This document shows positions 15,806-23,784 of a DNA stretch of 41,565 bases, piece after piece. A program made the translations under genes and the position numbers. Position 1 is the first letter of the stretch. Each line of letters begins with the position of its first letter. Location: the IMG/VR virus record IMGVR_UViG_3300017605_000254, positions 1 through 41,565 of that record. One strand, given 5' to 3'. The notes beneath the pieces are model-generated. The model was not told the origin of the DNA, did no database searches, and saw nothing but the letters and a program-made list of their open reading frames with translations. This stretch comes from a virus.

Positions 15806-17113
15806 ATGTCAGACGTCGGTATTGCACCCGCACCGAGCGCACCCGCGCCGGCAGCGCCAGCGAACGAAGCGCCGATCAATCCGAACCCGGTCACGACGCC
15901 GACGCCGATCGGCTCGCAGGCCCCGGAAGCGCCGGTCGAGGATCGCCCAGTCAGCCGGCGCGACGCCATCCAGCGCGCATACGACCGCGCCGAGAAGGAG
16001 CGCGGCACGATCCCGCCGGCTAAGGCCAAGATGGGCCACAACCAGCCCCCCGAGGACACGCCGGTCGAGCGTGATCGCAACAAGCCGAAGAGCGATCCCG
16101 GCGCGCCGCTCAACTTGCGCAAGCGCCCCGACGACCAGCCGGCGCACGAGCCGCCGAAGCGCGAGCCGCCACAGCGCGCCGAGCACGGGCACTTCGCCGC
16201 CAAGGGGGGCCAGGATGCTGCGGCATTACGACAGGCACCTCCGGGGCAGCCGACGCAATACCGGCAACTGCCCGAGGGCGCTCCCGGCCGCGATCCGCTG
16301 CCGCGCATGACGCAGAAGGCGAAGGCGGATTGGCACGGCACGCCCGACAGCGTGCGCGTCGATGTCCACCGCATCCACAAGGAGCTTGGCGAGGCGTTCC
16401 TGCGCTACCGCGGTGATCACGAGATCATGAAGACCATTCGGCCATTTCAGGAGATGGCGCAGCAGCACGGCACCACTCTGGAACGCGCGCTGTCGAACTA
16501 CACCCAGATGGAACAGAAGCTGCGCCAGGATGTGGTCGGCGGCCTCGACATCATCGTGTCCAACCTCAACCTGCGCAGCCAGGATGGCCGCAAGCTGACG
16601 CTTCAGGACGTGGCATGGCACGTGCTGAACCAGACGCCCGAGCAGTCGAAGTTGGTGCAGACCCAGAACGCCACCAACGCGCAGGCGCAGCAGATCGGGC
16701 AACTGCATCAGATGATAAACACCCTTGCGCAGGGTGTCGGGCAGTTGCATTATGAGCGCAAGTTCACGCACACCCGGTCCGCGCTCGATCAGTACGCTGA
16801 CAAGCACCCGCGGTTTGATGAACTGGGCGATCTGATCGAAAACGAGATAAAGCTTGGTTTCGACCTAGATACTGCCTACCGGCGCGCCGAGCTACTTCGG
16901 CCCGCAAAGACAGCGGCTCAGACCCGCACCTCCACGACAGCGGCTCAGACCCGCACCTCCACGACAGCGGCTCAGACCCGCACCCCAGACCGCAGCATTC
17001 ATGGCGGGCCGGATGTAGGCCCCTCAAACGGGACATCCCGCCGCCACGAAAAGCCGGTCGACCGCCGCGAAGCCATTTCCAACGCGATGAAGCGCGTCAA
17101 TGGCTCGCTCTGA
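15806..17113 (+). CDS. Scaffolding-like protein
   Basis: The 435-residue protein directly precedes the major capsid gene. About 180 Pro/Ala/charge-rich disordered N-terminal residues are followed by a helical region (residues about 185-360) with TTLERALSNYTQMEQKLRQD and KHPRFDELGDLIENEI. This order is typical of podophage scaffolds. Near the C-terminus a nine-residue unit AAQTRTSTT is repeated. The last basic segment (REAISNAMKRVN) may contact capsid. It likely guides prohead assembly and leaves or is proteolysed. A good AGG-type site (GGAGG) precedes the ATG. Confidence 0.75.
   Translation: MSDVGIAPAPSAPAPAAPANEAPINPNPVTTPTPIGSQAPEAPVEDRPVSRRDAIQRAYDRAEKERGTIPPAKAKMGHNQPPEDTPVERDRNKPKSDPGAPLNLRKRPDDQPAHEPPKREPPQRAEHGHFAAKGGQDAAALRQAPPGQPTQYRQLPEGAPGRDPLPRMTQKAKADWHGTPDSVRVDVHRIHKELGEAFLRYRGDHEIMKTIRPFQEMAQQHGTTLERALSNYTQMEQKLRQDVVGGLDIIVSNLNLRSQDGRKLTLQDVAWHVLNQTPEQSKLVQTQNATNAQAQQIGQLHQMINTLAQGVGQLHYERKFTHTRSALDQYADKHPRFDELGDLIENEIKLGFDLDTAYRRAELLRPAKTAAQTRTSTTAAQTRTSTTAAQTRTPDRSIHGGPDVGPSNGTSRRHEKPVDRREAISNAMKRVNGSL
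16910..16984 (+). repeat. 27-bp tandem repeat in scaffold gene
   Basis: The unit ACAGCGGCTCAGACCCGCAC plus CTCCACG occurs at 16910-16936 and 16937-16963, with a partial 21-bp copy at 16964-16984. It is in frame and encodes TAAQTRTST repeats. Copies appear identical, so this is a recent or homogenised slippage repeat. Confidence 0.9.
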
Positions 17114-17139
17114 CAACCCGATAATCGTGGAGCAACACC

Positions 17140-18165
17140 GTGCCTAATATCGTCCCGGCAACTGCGGTTGCCTATCAGCAAATCCTCTCGATGGCGCTCG
17201 AAGATCGCTCATCGGGATACGAAGACTTGGTGAGCAACAACAACGCGCTGCTCGCCGTGATGCGCCGCAAGGGCCTGTGGCAGACCTACAGCGGCCCGCG
17301 CATTCGCCAAACCCTCCAGATCGGTAAGCAGGTTGCCCAGTGGTATTCGGGCTATGACCAACTGCTTAATCCTGCGATCGATTTGTTCAACGACGCGTGG
17401 TGGGAACCCAAGATGGTGGTGGTCCCCATTGTTCTGTCAATGCAGGAAATCCTCAACAACGCCGGTGAAAACCAGCTACTCGACGTGCTCGACCAATACA
17501 TGGGCGCTGCCGAGAAGGCGCTGGAAGATACCATGGATCAGGGTATCTATTCGGCGGGAACGGCGAACGGCGGAAAACAGATTACCGGCCTCGCCACCGC
17601 GGTGCCGATCGTCACCAACTCCGGCGTCTACGGCGGCATCGACCGCGCCACCGCAGTGGTCTGGCAGACCCAGACATTCGATGCGAACTCGCTGCTGGCA
17701 GGCCAGACGCAGGTGAACTCGACCACCATCCGGCCGATGCTCAATTACGTCATGACGCGGCAGTCGCGCGGTCGCGACTACGCCGATCTGCTCATCATGT
17801 CGCCCGAACACTACGCGGCGTATGACGCAGCCACCATCGCGATCCAGCGGCAACAGAACGAGACGAGCCTCGGCAAGCTTGGTTTTAGCGCGCTCGAATA
17901 TATCGGCGGCGGCAAGCGCGCCGAGATCGTGCTCGACGGCGGCATCGGTTCGAATATGCCGTCGAACACCACCTTCGGGCTTAATACCGATACCTTCCGG
18001 CTGCGGTATCACCCCGATCGTAACTTTGACAAGTTGTTCGACGGCGAAGGGCAAATGCCCATCGACAAGGACTGTATAGCCCAGTTTTTGGGGTGGATGG
18101 GCGAGGTCACTATGACCAACCCGTTCTTCAATTGGAGACTGTACGACAGCGTTCCGGGGTCGTGA
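17140..18165 (+). CDS. Major capsid protein
   Basis: The 341-residue protein begins with GTG behind GTGGAGC. It has the general form of a HK97-fold podophage capsid: a helical N-terminal arm (AYQQILSMALEDRSSGYED), a spine-helix region (ENQLLDVLDQYMGAAEKAL), beta-rich central parts with IMSPEHYAAYD, and a C-terminal ending with PFFNWRLYDS. It lies directly after the scaffold and before a hairpin terminator/attenuator. The fold assignment is from style, length and position. Confidence 0.85.
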   Translation: MPNIVPATAVAYQQILSMALEDRSSGYEDLVSNNNALLAVMRRKGLWQTYSGPRIRQTLQIGKQVAQWYSGYDQLLNPAIDLFNDAWWEPKMVVVPIVLSMQEILNNAGENQLLDVLDQYMGAAEKALEDTMDQGIYSAGTANGGKQITGLATAVPIVTNSGVYGGIDRATAVVWQTQTFDANSLLAGQTQVNSTTIRPMLNYVMTRQSRGRDYADLLIMSPEHYAAYDAATIAIQRQQNETSLGKLGFSALEYIGGGKRAEIVLDGGIGSNMPSNTTFGLNTDTFRLRYHPDRNFDKLFDGEGQMPIDKDCIAQFLGWMGEVTMTNPFFNWRLYDSVPGS

Positions 18166-18250
18166 TTTAGGGAGGGTATAACCCCCAGCCTTGCCTTCCC
18201 TAAAACTCTGGCACCGTCGCCTGCAAACCAACCGGCCGCAGGCGACGGTG
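18166..18250 (+). terminator. Hairpin pair after major capsid gene
   Basis: An imperfect 11-bp dyad (TTTAGGGAGGG, 18166-18176, with CCTTCCCTAAA, 18194-18204) is followed by a perfect 13-bp dyad, CACCGTCGCCTGC at 18212-18224 and GCAGGCGACGGTG at 18238-18250. No strong T run follows the second stem. This could be an attenuator that lowers downstream transcript relative to capsid, or an RNA stabiliser protecting capsid mRNA. Confidence 0.65.
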
Positions 18251-18274
18251 TCCAGCTAAACCCAGGAGAGACCC

Positions 18275-18994
18275 ATGCTTCCGTATAATAACTCACGCGA
18301 CCCAGACGACGCTCTCGTTCCGCTGTTCAAGACCATGGCACGGGAGAACAAGTTCAAGTCCCTGATCGAGGGGCGTCCGATCTACGAGGACATCGAGGTC
18401 GTGGAAATCCGCAAGCCGGGATCGCGCGACTACAGTGTGCATCCCGCCACCGAGGTTTCGCACTGGCAGGACGACCCGAACACGGGTGGCCAGACCCAGA
18501 TCACCTACGCGGAGCGGTTCGCCAAGCAGTACCGGCAGTTCAAGCAGCAGGCCACGCAGACCAAGGTCGGCACGCCGCTCGCGCAGGTGCCGTTCCTCAC
18601 CGAGGCGCGGCGCGCCGAATTGCGTGCGCTCAACGTCTACACCGTCGAGCAACTCGTCGCCGTCGATGGGCAGGAACTCAAGAACCTCGGCGTCGGCGGA
18701 CGCGACCTCAAGAACAAGGCCATCGAGTACGTCGAGGAGAGCAAGCAGGCCGCGCCGAGCATGCAGATGCTGTCCGAACTGGAGGCGCTGCGCGCGCGGG
18801 CGCAACTGCTGGAGGAGGACAACGCGCTGCTGAAGCAACGCAGCACGGTCGCCGAGGCGCAGTTCGAAGACATGGGTGACGAGCAACTGCGCGACTTCAT
18901 CAAATCGCATATGGGCCACGCGCCGCAGGGCAGCCTGCCGCGCAAGGTGCTGGTGCGGATGGCGATGGACGCGCGGCCGGCGAAGGTCGCCTGA
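18275..18994 (+). CDS. Conserved virion-associated protein with helix-hairpin-helix-like segment
   Basis: The 239-residue protein starts behind AGGAGAG. It contains TYAERFAKQYRQFKQQATQT, a motif I recognise in proteins just downstream of podophage capsids. After it comes FLTEARRAELRALNVYTVEQ with LGVGGRDLKNKAIEY, resembling a helix-hairpin-helix or SAM-like unit, then a coiled coil and a basic tail. It may be a capsid-associated, DNA-contacting protein. Its stop shares a base with the next start (TGATG). Confidence 0.65.
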   Translation: MLPYNNSRDPDDALVPLFKTMARENKFKSLIEGRPIYEDIEVVEIRKPGSRDYSVHPATEVSHWQDDPNTGGQTQITYAERFAKQYRQFKQQATQTKVGTPLAQVPFLTEARRAELRALNVYTVEQLVAVDGQELKNLGVGGRDLKNKAIEYVEESKQAAPSMQMLSELEALRARAQLLEEDNALLKQRSTVAEAQFEDMGDEQLRDFIKSHMGHAPQGSLPRKVLVRMAMDARPAKVA

Positions 18995-19719
18995 TGTCGC
19001 TTCTCTCGGTGGTGCAGCAGGTTTGCTCTGTGGTCGGCGTCGCCCGGCCACAGGCCGTCATTCCCGGCATCGGCAGCAACCGCACCATGCAGGAGATGTT
19101 CGACCTCGCCAACGAGATGGCGCAGCGCATTGCCTACGACACGCGCGACTGGCAGGGGCTGCGCCGGCAGGCGACTTTTGTCGGCAACGGTACGCAGACG
19201 GCATTCGATCTTCCGGCCAACTACAAGCGCATGCTGCTGACCAGCAACGTGTGGCGCTCGACTTCGAAAGTGCAGCCGATGCGCTTCATCGCCGACCCGG
19301 ACGAGTGGATACAGCGCGTCTCCGTTGGCTGGTGCGACGCAGTCGGCGAGTGGACGCTGATGGGCGGACAGATGCTCATCGTCCAGCCGATGGGCAGCGC
19401 CGTGACCGCGACGTTCCTCTATCTCGACAAGAACTGCATCAACCTGTCGCAGACACCCGGCGGCTTCGGCAACGAGTTTCAGAACGACGCCGACACCTTC
19501 CGGCTCGATGAGAGATTGTTAAAACTCGGCATGATTTGGCAGTGGAAGGCGAACAAAGGATCGCCCTACGCCGAGGACATGGGCACCTATAGCGACGCCA
19601 TCGCCAACGTCATGGGCCACGACCAGCCCGCGTCGACCTACATCGGGCGCTCGCCGATCTCGGCGAATGTGCGCGTCGCCTATCCGTTCACGACGCCGTC
19701 GTCTGTGGTCGGGCCATGA
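18994..19719 (+). CDS. SU10-adaptor-like head-tail connector protein
   Basis: The 241-residue protein begins LLSVVQQVCSVVGVARPQAV, has an LANEMAQRIAYDTRDWQGLR helix, and then beta strands with FDLPANYKRMLLTSNVW. This matches the adaptor-family proteins of podoviruses such as SU10, which bridge portal and tail nozzle. It is coupled by TGATG to the upstream gene and by ATGA to the next. A minor ambiguity is whether it is the adaptor or a tail tubular A-type protein; these roles are homologous. Confidence 0.7.
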   Translation: MSLLSVVQQVCSVVGVARPQAVIPGIGSNRTMQEMFDLANEMAQRIAYDTRDWQGLRRQATFVGNGTQTAFDLPANYKRMLLTSNVWRSTSKVQPMRFIADPDEWIQRVSVGWCDAVGEWTLMGGQMLIVQPMGSAVTATFLYLDKNCINLSQTPGGFGNEFQNDADTFRLDERLLKLGMIWQWKANKGSPYAEDMGTYSDAIANVMGHDQPASTYIGRSPISANVRVAYPFTTPSSVVGP

Positions 19720-21401
19720 GCGTCCATCAGGCATTCCGCCGCCAGCCGGTGCCGGGGCAGTTCGCGCAGCAACTGCGCACGATCACGATCCCCGCGCCGA
19801 CGCGTGGCATCATCATGCACGAGAACGAAGCCTTCATGGGGCCGGGTTCGTGCATCGTCTCCGACAACTGGTTGCCGACCATGCGCGGCGTGAAGCTGCG
19901 CGGCGGCTGCATCCGATATTGCGTGTTGCCCGAGACGACGATGGTCGTCTCCGCATTCGAATATACCCACGGCACTTCCAACCAGCGCATGTTCGCCGGC
20001 AACGCTACCAAACTGTACGACGTGAGCAGCACGACGCCAGTGCTGGTGCAGGCCGGGCAACTAAGCGGCAACTACGCCGCCGCGCAGATCACCAGTGCGG
20101 CCGGCGTCGACACTCTCACCGCCGTCAACGACGCTGGCGACTTCCCGCTGCAATTCAACGGCAGCGCCTGGACGGTGCTCAATGCCAGCCAGATCAACGC
20201 CAGCGGACCCGGAAGCACGAACGTCGCCGCCGGCAAGAACCTGACCTATGTCTGGAAGTATCGCAGCCGGCTGTTCTTCGTTGAAGCAGACAGCATGAAC
20301 GCATGGTATCTCGGCATCGATAGCATTGCAGGCACGTTGCAGAAAATCCCGCTGGCCGGCAACGCGACGAAGGGAGGGAAACTATTATTCGGAGCGAGTT
20401 GGTCGGTGGATGCGGGCGACGGCATCGATGACAAGTGCGTCTTCGTCACCGATCTCGGCGAGGTGCTGATCTTCACCGGTAATAATCCCGCCGACCCCGC
20501 CAACTGGCGGCAGGAGGGTCGCTACGCCCTCTCGCCGCCGCTGGGCATGAACGGTCACATCTCGGTCGGCGGCGACCTCATCATCCTGACGGTCGACGGC
20601 ATGGTGCCGCTCAGCCTCGCGATCACCAAGGACGCCGGTCAGCTTGAACTCGCGATGCTGACGCGCGCGATCAAGCCGCTCTGGCGCGATAACGTGGACG
20701 AGAAGCGCGCATTCGCATGGTCGGCCAAGAAGTGGGACGAGTTCGGCGGCATCTTCATCGCGATCCCCGGTGGTCAGGTTGGGCAACGTTATTGCCTCGC
20801 CGCCAACAACGCCACCGGAGCGTGGGGGCGCTGCATGGGATGGGACGCCACCTGCTTCATTCGGCAGCGCGCGGACTGCTTCTTCGGGACGCAGGACGGC
20901 GTCATCATGCAGATGGACCGCACCGGCTTCGATGATGGACAGCCTTATCTGGCCACGTTGGTCGGGGGCTGGGAGATGTTTCAAGCGCCGTCGCAGCAGG
21001 TGGTGTGGCATCAGGCGCGTGCGATCTTCAATGCATCGGTGCGCGAGCCGTTCCAGCCGCAGATATCAGCATGCACCGACTTCATTCTCACGCTGCCGCC
21101 CGCGCCACCGATTGGTCTCGATATTCCGCTCGCCGACGTGTGGGACCAAGGACAATGGGGGCCGCCGGGTTCCGGCAGCCTGATCCCGCCGCCGCCGGCC
21201 GATGTCACCGCATACGCGCAGTGGGACCAGCCGGGGCCGGCGAAGCCGGTGAACCGGAACACCATGTGGGTGAGCATCGGCCTCACCGGCTTTTCGCATG
21301 CGCCGATTGTGCAGATTTATGTCGGGCAACAGGTCGCGCCGAAGGTCGAGTTGGTCGCGATCGCGGCGACCTACGAGATCGCTGGCGTGAACGTCGATTG
21401 A
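19716..21401 (+). CDS. Tail nozzle-like protein
   Basis: The 561-residue protein follows the adaptor with a four-base overlap. Near the start ITIPAPTRGIIMHENEAFMG with SDNWLPTMRGVKLRGG is the entry motif of large beta-propeller-like tail proteins in podophages, which form the nozzle below the adaptor. Beta strands with Gly/Asp turns continue throughout. The C-terminal part has a disordered Pro-rich stretch and a final beta hairpin. Placement and size fit the nozzle, but the fold is not directly proven. Confidence 0.65.
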   Translation: MSVHQAFRRQPVPGQFAQQLRTITIPAPTRGIIMHENEAFMGPGSCIVSDNWLPTMRGVKLRGGCIRYCVLPETTMVVSAFEYTHGTSNQRMFAGNATKLYDVSSTTPVLVQAGQLSGNYAAAQITSAAGVDTLTAVNDAGDFPLQFNGSAWTVLNASQINASGPGSTNVAAGKNLTYVWKYRSRLFFVEADSMNAWYLGIDSIAGTLQKIPLAGNATKGGKLLFGASWSVDAGDGIDDKCVFVTDLGEVLIFTGNNPADPANWRQEGRYALSPPLGMNGHISVGGDLIILTVDGMVPLSLAITKDAGQLELAMLTRAIKPLWRDNVDEKRAFAWSAKKWDEFGGIFIAIPGGQVGQRYCLAANNATGAWGRCMGWDATCFIRQRADCFFGTQDGVIMQMDRTGFDDGQPYLATLVGGWEMFQAPSQQVVWHQARAIFNASVREPFQPQISACTDFILTLPPAPPIGLDIPLADVWDQGQWGPPGSGSLIPPPPADVTAYAQWDQPGPAKPVNRNTMWVSIGLTGFSHAPIVQIYVGQQVAPKVELVAIAATYEIAGVNVD

Positions 21402-21408
21402 GGGCAGC

Positions 21409-22950
21409 ATGGCACTGAGAAGAATAACGGCGCAGGACGTTGATGAACTCCGCATGCCGCCATCGGGGCAATATGGCGGCGACCCGCGCGGTGCGGTCGA
21501 TCCGGCCGCGTTGCTCGCCGCGTCCTGGCAGACGCCCTACGATGTCGACGCGCGCCGCGCCGCGATCACCAAGGCGCTGCTCGATCAGCAGGCCGCGCAG
21601 CAGGTGGCGGCGGCTGCACCCGTACCCACAACGCCGCGCGATGCCGCCGGCATGGGCACGTCGCCGTTCGACTACAAGGACATTGCGCAGGGCACGGCGG
21701 GTGGCCCGCAACCCGGTGACGCGTCGAATGTTTCAATCGATGCACTGTTTGGTGCGCGCACACCCAGCTATGACGAGGGCAGGCCACCGGCACCGACACC
21801 GGCAACACCGACACCCGCGACACCGACACCGACGCCCGAGCCTGAAACCGGGCGTGGCCGCGTCTCGGTCACGCCTACGCCGCAGTCGATACGGGATGAG
21901 GATCAGAATACGCCGCAACCAGACTTCCCCGGCGGCGTGCCGACGCCCGGTGCGCGCACCATGGCGGACATGCCGCCGAGCGATACGCCGGTCACACCGG
22001 AAAACACACCTCAACCCACCACCCCAAATCCGAATGAACTGCCGAGCGTGAGCAACTTTGCAACGCCGAACGTGTTCAGCGGGCCGCCGGCCGGCAATGT
22101 GTTAGCCCCCGCTGTCGGCTACAATGTGCTTGGTCAGCCTGCCGCCCCCAACGCGACACCTACCCCGACATCAACCTTTACGCCAGATTTTAACACAGCC
22201 ACCCCTAATGCAGGGTTTGGAAAGGGCGGGTTTGGTGGTCCCGGGGAGTTTGGCCGTGAAGGCACTGCGGGCGGTCCCGGCGCACCCGGACAGGGCGGCA
22301 AGGGCAGTGTGGTGTCAGACGATCAAACGGACCAAGCACTAGCAGACCTTACCGAAAGCATGCAGGCCATCAACGAGATGGGCCGATCAATGACGGGAGC
22401 ACCACCCGCCGCTCCGAGTGATTATGATTTTGGTAAAGATGAAGGCGGAAAGGGGCCGTTCGATCCTGGCGGCCCCGGCTACAGTCCCGGAGCGGCGCTC
22501 GCGGCGGGAGCCGCAATGGCTGCCGCTGCCCCCAGCGGTTACGGAGGGCGTAGCGGGTTTGCCGGTGCCGGCTTGGCCGACATGGTCGGCGCGATGACTG
22601 CACCCGGCATGCCGTCTCCCGGCGGCGGGACGTTCGATCCTGGGTGGGGAGATGTCGATCTCGGCGATCTCGGCGCTCCGGGTGCTGCCGACACCGCGGG
22701 CCTGACCGACACGGGGCCGATGGGCGGCGACTTCTCGCCCTCCGCAGCCGACATGGCGGCTGCGGCACCGGGCGGCATCGACATGGGCGGCTCAGCGACC
22801 GGCGGCAATGCCGGCCCCGGCATGGGCATGAGCGAAGGCGCGGCCGCGGCTGCTGCGGCTGCCGCTGATGCGGCTGCGGCTGCGGCTGCTGCTGAGGGCG
22901 AAGGTGGCGGCCAGGAGGGTGGTGGCGATGAAGGCGGGGCTGCACCGTAA
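21409..22950 (+). CDS. Low-complexity disordered virion protein
   Basis: The 513-residue product is almost wholly low complexity. It has a helical N-terminus (DVDELRMPPSGQYG; LLAASWQTPYDVDARRAAIT), then TPATPTPATPTPTPEP, Pro/Gly/Asn-rich linkers, long Gly/Ala/Ser tracts, an AAAAAAADAAAAAAAAEGE run and a GGGQEGGGDEGG tail. Shine-Dalgarno GAGGG precedes the ATG. It lies between nozzle and the GNAT-like gene. A virion or ejection role is likely from position only. Its stop shares a base with the next start. Confidence 0.65.
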   Translation: MALRRITAQDVDELRMPPSGQYGGDPRGAVDPAALLAASWQTPYDVDARRAAITKALLDQQAAQQVAAAAPVPTTPRDAAGMGTSPFDYKDIAQGTAGGPQPGDASNVSIDALFGARTPSYDEGRPPAPTPATPTPATPTPTPEPETGRGRVSVTPTPQSIRDEDQNTPQPDFPGGVPTPGARTMADMPPSDTPVTPENTPQPTTPNPNELPSVSNFATPNVFSGPPAGNVLAPAVGYNVLGQPAAPNATPTPTSTFTPDFNTATPNAGFGKGGFGGPGEFGREGTAGGPGAPGQGGKGSVVSDDQTDQALADLTESMQAINEMGRSMTGAPPAAPSDYDFGKDEGGKGPFDPGGPGYSPGAALAAGAAMAAAAPSGYGGRSGFAGAGLADMVGAMTAPGMPSPGGGTFDPGWGDVDLGDLGAPGAADTAGLTDTGPMGGDFSPSAADMAAAAPGGIDMGGSATGGNAGPGMGMSEGAAAAAAAAADAAAAAAAAEGEGGGQEGGGDEGGAAP

Positions 22951-23417
22951 TGCTCGAGTACGTCTACGAGAACAGTGATGCGGTCGCGTGGGCAGTCGCG
23001 CGGATGATCCCGCATTGCCGCGCGCGCGGCTTCGGCAAGTGTAAGGCCATCGGCGTGTTGGAGAACGGCCGACTGATCGCCGGCATCGTCTACAACCAGT
23101 GGAACCCGGAGGCCGAGACCATCGAGATCACCGCGGCCTCGATCTCGCCGCGCTGGCTGACGCGCGAGACGATCCGGCGGATGTACGAGTTTCCATTTGA
23201 GCAATGCAAGGTGCAGATGGTTATTCAGCGCACGCCGGCCGACGACGTGCGCCTGCTGGAGCAACTCGCGCGTGGCGGTTATTTCTTCGTACATCATCCA
23301 CGTCTGTTTGGTCGCAACCGCGACGGCATCTATGCGTGCCTGACGCGCGAGACGTGGGAAAAAAGCAAATTCATCAAGCGCCAGGATTTAGTGCCCGCAA
23401 TAGATAAGGCAGCATGA
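22950..23417 (+). CDS. GNAT-like acyltransferase fold protein
   Basis: The 155-residue protein has the strand-helix order of a GNAT N-acyltransferase: GVLENGRLIAGIVYNQWNPE (strands), then EITAASISPRWLTRETIRRM, the strand leading into the cofactor-binding helix, and a late VQMVIQRTPADDVRLLEQLA. A canonical RxxGxG/A loop is not clear, so activity may be altered or lost. GNAT-like proteins of this type are found within tail modules of podophages. They may act early after injection or in virion modification. Confidence 0.7.
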   Translation: MLEYVYENSDAVAWAVARMIPHCRARGFGKCKAIGVLENGRLIAGIVYNQWNPEAETIEITAASISPRWLTRETIRRMYEFPFEQCKVQMVIQRTPADDVRLLEQLARGGYFFVHHPRLFGRNRDGIYACLTRETWEKSKFIKRQDLVPAIDKAA

Positions 23418-23418
23418 C

Positions 23419-23784
23419 ATGCCCTACGATCAACAGGCGGTAGGTTTCGGCAGCGGCGGTGCTGACATGCGCGACCGCATCACGCAGGCGCTCATGAACG
23501 TCCAAAATCCGCCACCGCAGACGCAGATGCCGCAAGCGCCGAGCCTGCCGCACCCAGCACAGATGCCGGCGGCGGCGCAGCCGACGAGCACGGGTGCGAT
23601 GGGCGGCGGAATGCCGGGAGCCGGCGGCATGCCGATGCAGCAGCCGGGGATGCCAATGCCAGGAATGCCGCCGTCGATGCCGGGAATGCAGCCGGGAATG
23701 TCGGCGGCAATGCCGGGAATGCCGGGTGCTCCTGGCGGAGTGCAACAGCAACCGCAAGCGGCCCCGATGGGCGGGAGGTACTAA
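23419..23784 (+). CDS. Met/Pro/Gly-rich low-complexity protein
   Basis: The 121-residue protein has a short ordered N-terminus (ADMRDRITQALMNVQN), then Gln/Pro-rich sequence and imperfect MPGM-type repeats (GMPMPGMPPSMPGMQPGM). It lies two bases after the GNAT-like gene and directly before a S74-type protein. Met-Pro-Gly repeats are seen in phage virion linkers. No function is assignable. Confidence 0.6.
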   Translation: MPYDQQAVGFGSGGADMRDRITQALMNVQNPPPQTQMPQAPSLPHPAQMPAAAQPTSTGAMGGGMPGAGGMPMQQPGMPMPGMPPSMPGMQPGMSAAMPGMPGAPGGVQQQPQAAPMGGRY

